This document shows, piece after piece, positions 59,064-64,000 of a stretch of DNA of 64,000 nt. The DNA comes from JASHPR01 sp963808705. Its GTDB lineage: Bacteria; Actinomycetota; Actinomycetes; Streptosporangiales; Streptosporangiaceae. Numbering within the stretch: the first letter of the stretch is position 1; each line of letters starts with the position of its first letter. Position numbers and translations under genes: made by a program. The notes under the pieces were generated by a model. The model was not told where the DNA came from. It saw only the letters and a program-made list of their open reading frames with translations, and made no database searches. Location: assembly GCA_963808705.1 (NCBI GenBank), contig CAWEHB010000008.1:310001-374000 (forward strand). The letters are read 5' to 3'.

Positions 59064-59303
59064 GTGATCGTCATCATCACCGTGCTGGCCGGCGTCGCGG
59101 CCGGGCTCCTCCTCGGCTCCTGCCTGAGCGCGGCCATCACGTTCGCGATGATCTCCCGCTCCCAGGAGCGGATGCAGCGGACGGTGAACTACTGGCAGGC
59201 GGAGACCGCCCGGGCCCAGGCCGAGGCCGACCGGCTGCTGGGCGAGGTGACGCCGCACCGCCGCATGCCGCCCGGACCGGATCACGAGCCCTGGGAGTGG
59301 TGA
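59064..59303 (+). CDS. Small membrane-anchored coiled-coil protein
   Basis: 79 residues from GTG 59064 with GGAGG 10 bases upstream. A single N-terminal transmembrane segment (VIITVLAGVAAGLLLGSCLSAAITFAMI) is followed by a charged helix (SRSQERMQRTVNYWQAETARAQAEADRLL). No family recognised. It stands alone. Confidence 0.65.
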   Translation: MIVIITVLAGVAAGLLLGSCLSAAITFAMISRSQERMQRTVNYWQAETARAQAEADRLLGEVTPHRRMPPGPDHEPWEW

Positions 59304-59478
59304 ACCCTCGCCGCTAACCCCCGGCCAACGGATGGCCCGGTGCGGGGAAGCTCGAGAGGATCTCCCGCCGCCCGAGCTGGGACCCAGCGAACTCCTGGGC
59401 CGTCGCCGCCACCCCGAAGCACCCGGCCGGGCTCGGGCCGCTCAGCGGGAAGACGACGGTCCGTCCGCGGCCCAGATC

Positions 59479-59492
59479 TAGAACAAGTTCTA
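59479..59492. promoter_or_regulatory. Perfect KstR-type operator upstream of the DUF35-ltp4-ltp3 operon
   Basis: TAGAACAAGTTCTA is a perfect palindrome matching TNNAACNNGTTNNA, 78 bp before the GTG of the DUF35 protein. The 267-bp gap otherwise holds only an unsupported antisense frame. Confidence 0.85.
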
Positions 59493-59570
59493 TGTGCGGG
59501 CACAGGCTGATCTTCCCCGCTCGCATCTGGTTGTTGCCGGCCGCTGGAGAAACATGTTTCACTCTGAACC

Positions 59571-60602
59571 GTGAACCAGCCGCTGCGCGCGCCCATGGAG
59601 ATCGGTTTCGATTACACGCGCTCGCTGGGCCCGACGCTGAGCCAGTTCATGGCGGCCCTGGCCGACCGGCGCATCCTCGGCGCCCGGGGCGCCGACGGCC
59701 GGGTGCACGCCCCGCCGTTCGAGTACGACCCGGTGACGTCCGCCCCGCCGACGAAGCTGGTGCCGGTCGGGACCGAGGGCACGGTCACGAGCTGGTCGTG
59801 GGCACCGCAGCCGCTGGAAGGCCAGCCGCTGGCGCATCCCTTCGCGTGGGCGCTGATCCGGCTGGACGGCGCGGACACCGCGATGCTGCACGCCGTGGAC
59901 GCGGGATCGCCCGCGGCGATGCGGACCGGGATGCGGGTCCGGGTGCGGTGGGCGGCCAGCCCCGTCGGTCACATCCGCGACATCGCCTGCTTCGACATGG
60001 TCGAGCCGAAGGGTCGCGGCGCTGCCTGGACTGAGGAGCGAGGGAGCCCGCGACCGAGCGACGAGGGAAGGAAGCGCCTTCAGGCGACCCGGAGGCGAGC
60101 AGAAGACACCGCCACGTCGTCGCCGCCGTCCATGATGACCACGCCGGTGCGGCTGCACTACGAGCACACGGCCTCGCCCGCGGAAACCAGCTTCCTGCGC
60201 GGGCTGGCGGCCGGGCGGCTGCTCGCGCAGCGCTGCCCGGCCTGCGGCAAGGTGTACATCCCGCCGCGGGGGGCGTGCCCCACCGACGGGGTGCCGACCG
60301 CCGGCCAGGTCGAGCTGCCCGACCACGGCATCGTGACCACGTTCTGCGTGGTGAACGTGGACTATCCCGGGCAGCGGGTCGCGGCGCCGTACGTGGCGGC
60401 CGCGGTGCTGCTGGACGGCGCCGACATCCCGTTCCAGCACCTGATCCTGGGCTGTGACCCGGGCGAGGTCCGGATGGGCATGCGGGTGCAGGCGGTCTGG
60501 AAGCCGCGGGAGGAGTGGGGCACGACGATGGAGAACATCGACCACTTCCGTCCCACCGGCGAGCCGGACGCGCCGTACGAGACGTACGTTCACCACCTGT
60601 GA
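59571..60602 (+). CDS. Tandem DUF35 (OB-fold) protein partnering the Ltp thiolases, with a repeat-derived linker
   Basis: 343 residues. Domain 1 (about 10-145) has the DUF35 layout VHAPPFEYDP, VPVGTEGTVTSWS and GMRVRVRWA but lacks the zinc ribbon. Domain 2 (from about 190) has CPACGKVYIPPRGACP zinc ribbon followed by the OB-fold. Such proteins bind and activate lipid-transfer-protein thiolases or aldolases in sterol side-chain removal. Between them, residues 143-180 are copy D of the dispersed repeat (MVEPKGRGAAWTEERGS) in frame. Whether one protein or two (second start ATG 60132) is made is open. Four bases overlap nothing; ltp4 follows after 13 bp. Confidence 0.83.
   Translation: MNQPLRAPMEIGFDYTRSLGPTLSQFMAALADRRILGARGADGRVHAPPFEYDPVTSAPPTKLVPVGTEGTVTSWSWAPQPLEGQPLAHPFAWALIRLDGADTAMLHAVDAGSPAAMRTGMRVRVRWAASPVGHIRDIACFDMVEPKGRGAAWTEERGSPRPSDEGRKRLQATRRRAEDTATSSPPSMMTTPVRLHYEHTASPAETSFLRGLAAGRLLAQRCPACGKVYIPPRGACPTDGVPTAGQVELPDHGIVTTFCVVNVDYPGQRVAAPYVAAAVLLDGADIPFQHLILGCDPGEVRMGMRVQAVWKPREEWGTTMENIDHFRPTGEPDAPYETYVHHL
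59997..60110 (+). repeat. Dispersed junction repeat, copy D (inside the DUF35 gene)
   Basis: From GAGCCGAAGGG through GACTGAGGAGCGAGGGAGCC and CGACCGAGCGACGAGGGAAG it matches copies A-C. Of the 3' block only CGGAGGCGAGCAG remains; the middle is replaced by GCGCCTTCAGGCG. It has the same orientation to transcription and the same peptide frame as copies A and C. Confidence 0.8.
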
Positions 60603-60615
60603 AGGACGCCACCCC

Positions 60616-61731
60616 GTGACCGACGTCGCCGTCATCGGCTTTGCCCAGGCCCCGACCGTGCGCCACGGCGAGGGCACCACCAGCGGCGTGGAGATGCTCG
60701 TGCCGATCTTCGCCGAGGTGCTGCGGTCCACCGGGCTGGCCAAGGACGACATCGGCTTCTGGTGCTCCGGGTCCTCGGACTACCTGGCCGGCCGGGCGTT
60801 CTCGTTCGTCCAGGCCGTGGACGCGATCGGCGCCTTCCCGCCGATCATGGAATCGCACGTGGAGATGGACGGCGCCTGGGCCCTCTACGAGGCCTGGGTG
60901 AAGATCCTGGCCGGCGAGGCCGACGTCGCGCTGGCGTACGGCTTCGGCAAGTCCTCGGCGGGAGAGCTGCGGCGGGTGCTGGCGCTGCAGCTTGACCCGT
61001 ACCTGCTCGCCCCGCTGTGGCCGGACTCGGTGAGCATCGCGGCGCTGCAGGCCAGGCTCGGCATCGAGGCCGGGGCCTGGACCGAAGCCCAGATGGCCGA
61101 GGTGGCCGCGCGCAGCCGGGCCGCGGCGGTCACGAACCCGCGGGCGCAGCTGTCCGGCGAGGTGTCCGCCGAGAAGCTGCTCGGCCAGCCCTATGTCGCC
61201 GACCCGCTCCGCGCCCACGACTGCGCGCCGGTCGGCGACGGGGCCGCGGCCGTGATCCTGGCCTCGGCAGCGCGGGCCCGCGAGCTGTGCCCGCGGCCGG
61301 CCTGGATCACCGGGTTCGAGCACCGGATCGACTCGGCGTCCCTGGGCGCGCGGGACCTGACCACGGCCCCGTCGGCGGCGGCGGCCGCCCGCGCGGCGGG
61401 GGTGCGGGACGGTGCGGGCGGAGCGGGAGGAGCGCCGGGCGGGCGGGGCGGCTCGGGTTCCGGCGGGCCGGGCGTCGACGTCGCCGAGTTGCACGCGCCC
61501 TTCACCCACCAGGAGATCCTGCTGCGCGGCGCGCTCGGCCTCGGTGACGACGTCAGGGTCAACCCGTCGGGCGGCGCGCTCTGCGGCAACCCGATGTTCG
61601 CCGCGGGCCTGGCGCGGATCGGGTCCGCCGCGCAGGAGATCATGTCCGGCCGCGCGGACCGGGCCCTCGGCCATGCCACCAGCGGCCCGGCCCTGCAGCA
61701 GAACCTCGTTTGCGTCATGGAGGCCCGATGA
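60616..61731 (+). CDS. Thiolase-fold lipid-transfer protein, Ltp4-like
   Basis: 371 residues from GTG 60616. SCP-x thiolase-type: VAVIGFAQAPTVRH, GFWCSGSSDYLAGRAFSFVQAVDAIGAFPPIMESHVEMDGAWALYEAW, VNPSGGALCGNPMFAAGL and GHATSGPALQQNLVCVME. No typical thiolase Cys-His-Cys set is evident at all three places. A Gly-rich insert (about residues 258-285) expands a loop. It lies between its DUF35 partner and a second thiolase, an order known from the KstR regulon (Rv3521-ltp4-ltp3). ATGA overlap with the next gene. Confidence 0.83.
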   Translation: MTDVAVIGFAQAPTVRHGEGTTSGVEMLVPIFAEVLRSTGLAKDDIGFWCSGSSDYLAGRAFSFVQAVDAIGAFPPIMESHVEMDGAWALYEAWVKILAGEADVALAYGFGKSSAGELRRVLALQLDPYLLAPLWPDSVSIAALQARLGIEAGAWTEAQMAEVAARSRAAAVTNPRAQLSGEVSAEKLLGQPYVADPLRAHDCAPVGDGAAAVILASAARARELCPRPAWITGFEHRIDSASLGARDLTTAPSAAAAARAAGVRDGAGGAGGAPGGRGGSGSGGPGVDVAELHAPFTHQEILLRGALGLGDDVRVNPSGGALCGNPMFAAGLARIGSAAQEIMSGRADRALGHATSGPALQQNLVCVMEAR

Positions 61732-62921
61732 GCGAGCCGGCGGTTTCCCGGCGAGCGGGAAAAATGGCCGCCGTGCTCGGCATCGGCCAGACGCGCCACC
61801 GGTCCCGGCGGACGGACGTGTCGATCGCGGGCCTGTGCCGCGAGGCGGTGGACCGGGCGCTGGCGGACGCGGGCACCGTCCTGGCCGACATCGACGCGGT
61901 GGTGGTCGGGAAGGCACCCGACCTGTTCGAGGGCGTGATGATGCCCGAGCTGTACCTCGCGGACGCGCTCGGCGCCGTGGGCAAGCCGCTGCTGCGCGTG
62001 CACACCGCTGGCTCGGTCGGCGGGGCGACCGGGATCGTGGCGTCCAGCCTGGTCCAGGCGGGCGTGCACCGGCAGGTGCTGGCGGTCGCGTTCGAGAAGC
62101 AGTCGGAGTCGAACGCCATGTGGGCGCTGTCGATCACCCCGCCGTTCAGCATGCCGGTGCTGGCCGGGGCCGGCGGGTACTTCGCCCCGCACATCCGCGC
62201 CTACATCCGCCGCAGCGGCGCGCCCGGGCACATCGGCGCGATGGTCGCGGTCAAGGACCGGCGCAACGGTAGCCGCAACTCGTACGCGCACCTGCAGCAG
62301 GCCGACATCACGCTGGAATCGGTCCTGGCCTCCCCCATGCTGTGGGATCCGGTCCGCTACGACGAGACGTGCCCGTCTTCGGACGGCGCGTGCGCGGTGA
62401 TCATCGGCGACCAGGCCGCAGCCGAGGCGGCGCAGGCCGGCGGGCGGCCGGTGGCCTGGATCCGCGCCACCGCGATGCGCACCGAGCCGACCATGTTCGC
62501 GGGCAAGGACCACGTGAACCCGCGGGCCGGCGCGGACGCGGCCGCGGCGCTGTGGCGGCAGGCGGGCATCACCGATCCCCTGGAGCAGATCGACGTGGCC
62601 GAGATCTACGTGCCGTTCTCGTGGTTCGAGCCGATGTGGCTGGAGAACCTCGGCTTCGCGGCCGAGGGCCAGGGGTGGCGGCTCACCGAGGCCGGCGAGA
62701 CCGAGATCGGCGGCCGGCTGCCGGTGAACCCGTCGGGCGGGGTGCTCAGCTCCAACCCGATCGGGGCCTCCGGCCTGCTGCGCTTCGCGGAGGCCGCGCT
62801 GCAGGTCATGGGCAAGGCCGGGGCTCACCAGGTGCCCGGGGCCGCCGTCGCGCTCGGCCACGCCTACGGCGGCGGGTCGCAGTACTTCTCCATGTGGGTG
62901 GTGGCGGCGACCCCCGGCTGA
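61728..62921 (+). CDS. Thiolase-fold lipid-transfer protein, Ltp3-like
   Basis: 397 residues from ATG 61728 (ATGA overlap). VLGIGQTRHRSRRTDVSIAGLCREAVDRALADAG, VHTAGSVGGATGIVASSLVQAG, ALSITPPFSMPVLAGAGGYFAPHIRAYI, VAEIYVPFSWFEPMWLENLG and VNPSGGVLSSNPIGASGLLRF follow the SCP-x/Ltp pattern. It probably works with Ltp4 and the DUF35 protein as a thiolase or retro-aldolase complex on steroid side chains. Confidence 0.85.
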   Translation: MSEPAVSRRAGKMAAVLGIGQTRHRSRRTDVSIAGLCREAVDRALADAGTVLADIDAVVVGKAPDLFEGVMMPELYLADALGAVGKPLLRVHTAGSVGGATGIVASSLVQAGVHRQVLAVAFEKQSESNAMWALSITPPFSMPVLAGAGGYFAPHIRAYIRRSGAPGHIGAMVAVKDRRNGSRNSYAHLQQADITLESVLASPMLWDPVRYDETCPSSDGACAVIIGDQAAAEAAQAGGRPVAWIRATAMRTEPTMFAGKDHVNPRAGADAAAALWRQAGITDPLEQIDVAEIYVPFSWFEPMWLENLGFAAEGQGWRLTEAGETEIGGRLPVNPSGGVLSSNPIGASGLLRFAEAALQVMGKAGAHQVPGAAVALGHAYGGGSQYFSMWVVAATPG

Positions 62922-63037
62922 GGACCGGCGGAGCTCTGTCCCTGTGCCGCTCCCGGCACCGGCGCTACCCTGAAGGCATTCATCTTGCTTGCGACTCGGC
63001 TTTTCGCGGTCTGGGACCCCGGGACAGGAGCCAGCGG

Positions 63038-64000
63038 ATGGGTGATCGGGACGTTGACCGCCCCGGCAGTCGCCACGCGGCCTGGGCGGACGCGAGGCTG
63101 CGACGGCCTGCGGTCGATCCCGCCGTCCCGCGCGCCGACCGTGCCCTGCTGACCGCCTCGGGCACGCTGCTGACCCCGGCCCACCAGGGCCGCCCAGCCC
63201 GGCGCCGGGACTACCTGCCCAGGGATCCCGGCAGGCGCCTGGCGACGGTAGACAGGGCTGCCATCGGCCTGACCGGGGCCATGATGATCGCCGTGTTCGG
63301 CACGACTCCGCTGGCCGTCGGGGTGCTGGCGCTCCAGGCGACGGCCGGGTGGGAGAGCGCCTCGTCGCACTATGCTCTGCTGTTTGCCGAGGTCATCGCG
63401 ATCATCACGATCGTGGTCTTCGGCTTCCGGGTCGCCCTCTTTGGCCAGCCAACCGGCAAGGTGCCAGCCGACGTGGCCGCGCGCACCCACCACGGGCGTT
63501 ACCTGACCGACCACGATTTCGACGCACGCAGCCGGGTGCTGCTGCGACGCGCGCAAGACGCGATCGACGCGGTCACCTCGTCCGAGGTGTGCCAGGCCGA
63601 CCTGCTGGACCAGGCCGCGGTGGGCGCGGCCCTGGCCGACCAGGAATGGGACATCGCCGTGGCGCTGCGCGAGCAGGCCCAGCTCCGGGCCAGGCGGGCA
63701 GAGCTCTCCACGATCGGCGCGGGCCCGGCCACCGCCGCGCTGCTCGCCCGCCAGGTCCAGGCGGCGCAGCTCGCGGAATCGAGCATTGCCGCCAGGGTCG
63801 AGGCGCTGGAAGACTTCGCCGCCGAGGTCCGCGAAGCAGATGCCGCCTACCGGGACTGGCGGCAGGCGGCCAGGCTGGCGGAACTCCACGCCCAGCACGT
63901 GGACGTACTCGCCCGCACCGCCGCCGATGAGCACGGCATCGCCCACATCGAGGCCATGGCGCAGCAGGCCCGAGCCGTCCGCGTTGCCTTCCGCGTACCG
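63038..64000 (+). CDS. Membrane protein of unknown function, 3' truncated by window edge
   Basis: Open from ATG 63038 (AGGAG upstream) to the end, 321 codons. A basic N-terminus (about 1-75) precedes two hydrophobic segments (AAIGLTGAMMIAVFGTTPLAV and ALLFAEVIAIITIVVFGFRVAL), then a long Ala/Gln/Glu/Arg-rich region predicted to be coiled coil. No family recognised. The 116-bp gap before it holds no evident site. Confidence 0.7.
   Translation, partial: MGDRDVDRPGSRHAAWADARLRRPAVDPAVPRADRALLTASGTLLTPAHQGRPARRRDYLPRDPGRRLATVDRAAIGLTGAMMIAVFGTTPLAVGVLALQATAGWESASSHYALLFAEVIAIITIVVFGFRVALFGQPTGKVPADVAARTHHGRYLTDHDFDARSRVLLRRAQDAIDAVTSSEVCQADLLDQAAVGAALADQEWDIAVALREQAQLRARRAELSTIGAGPATAALLARQVQAAQLAESSIAARVEALEDFAAEVREADAAYRDWRQAARLAELHAQHVDVLARTAADEHGIAHIEAMAQQARAVRVAFRVP

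Noticed and set aside
58837..59140. Small minus-strand frames rich in Trp/Gly over the 33-bp repeats
   Set aside because: They follow the repeat periodicity, overlap the gntR operator and lack start signals.
59314..59562. 82-codon minus-strand frame MKHVSPAAGNN... in the gap before the DUF35 gene
   Set aside because: It covers the perfect KstR operator, has no clear ribosome site and no recognised family. A small gene cannot be fully excluded.

Overview
The window is very GC-rich with GTG/ATG starts, pervasive ATGA/GTGA gene overlaps and mycobacterial-type steroid genes. It is a chromosomal segment of a high-GC actinomycete, probably a soil member of the Streptosporangiales/Frankiales-like lineages rather than Mycobacterium itself. 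No rRNA, tRNA, CRISPR or prophage was recognised. Almost every base lies in or next to a gene; the largest gaps are about 270 bp.

Layout. 0-5 kb: the end of a DrrAB-type ABC exporter, then an AraC regulator, a ThDP enzyme and an SDR on the minus strand. 5-10 kb: a lone TnpB (IS1341-type) element, the 3' remnant of a livK gene, and livG-livF-livH-livM. 10-21 kb: a Uma2 protein and a metallo-beta-lactamase-fold hydrolase, then a minus-strand run lysA-galT-galE-galK-hom-thrC-thrB. 21-32 kb: mixed metabolism and regulation (YbjQ-like protein, GCS2 ligase, Xi-class GST, DinB, a PatB-type lyase beside a deleted P450, MarR, SPFH, PHP hydrolase, Ddn-type reductase, TetR). 32-52 kb and 59.5-63 kb: steroid catabolism. 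44.9-50 kb (interleaved): a Ski2-like helicase, dienelactone hydrolase, DUF2237 protein and a nitronate-monooxygenase-like flavoprotein. 52.5-59 kb: a YihY membrane protein and a GntR/5-oxoprolinase/DUF1445 operon.

Steroid island. Protein sequences match, from my knowledge of the Mycobacterium tuberculosis regulons, fadD19 and echA19 (divergent, as in M. tuberculosis), chsE4-chsE5 (fadE26-fadE27), ltp4-ltp3 with a DUF35 partner, and the ring C/D genes kstR2, echA20, ipdA, ipdB, ipdC and fadA6. Four sites fit the KstR consensus TNNAACNNGTTNNA and two fit the KstR2 consensus ANCAAGNNCTTGNT, all at the promoters of these genes. Side-chain and ring C/D degradation are therefore probably encoded and co-regulated here.

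Most unusual signal. The lysA-gal-hom-thr run is held together by short reading frames that exactly bridge gene junctions. Between lysA and galT lie four tandem mini-ORFs (35-bp period), each with its own GGAGG and each ending in a GTGA stop/start overlap. At galT/galE and thrC/thrB a dispersed repeat forms a 72- or 45-codon ORF that starts at or beside the upstream stop and ends overlapping the downstream start. At hom/thrC the same repeat is read through as a ThrC N-terminal extension. A fourth copy sits in frame between the two DUF35 domains of the steroid protein at 59.6 kb. The element has the same orientation relative to transcription in all four copies. I know no named family for it; it may be a dispersed translational-coupling cassette.

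Other themes: in-frame GC-rich simple-repeat expansions in several proteins (a KstR2-like N-terminus, ChsE4, Ltp4, the YihY tail), and single-base frameshifts in thrB, a tetR gene and ipdB, all in GC-rich tracts, which could be decay or sequencing error.
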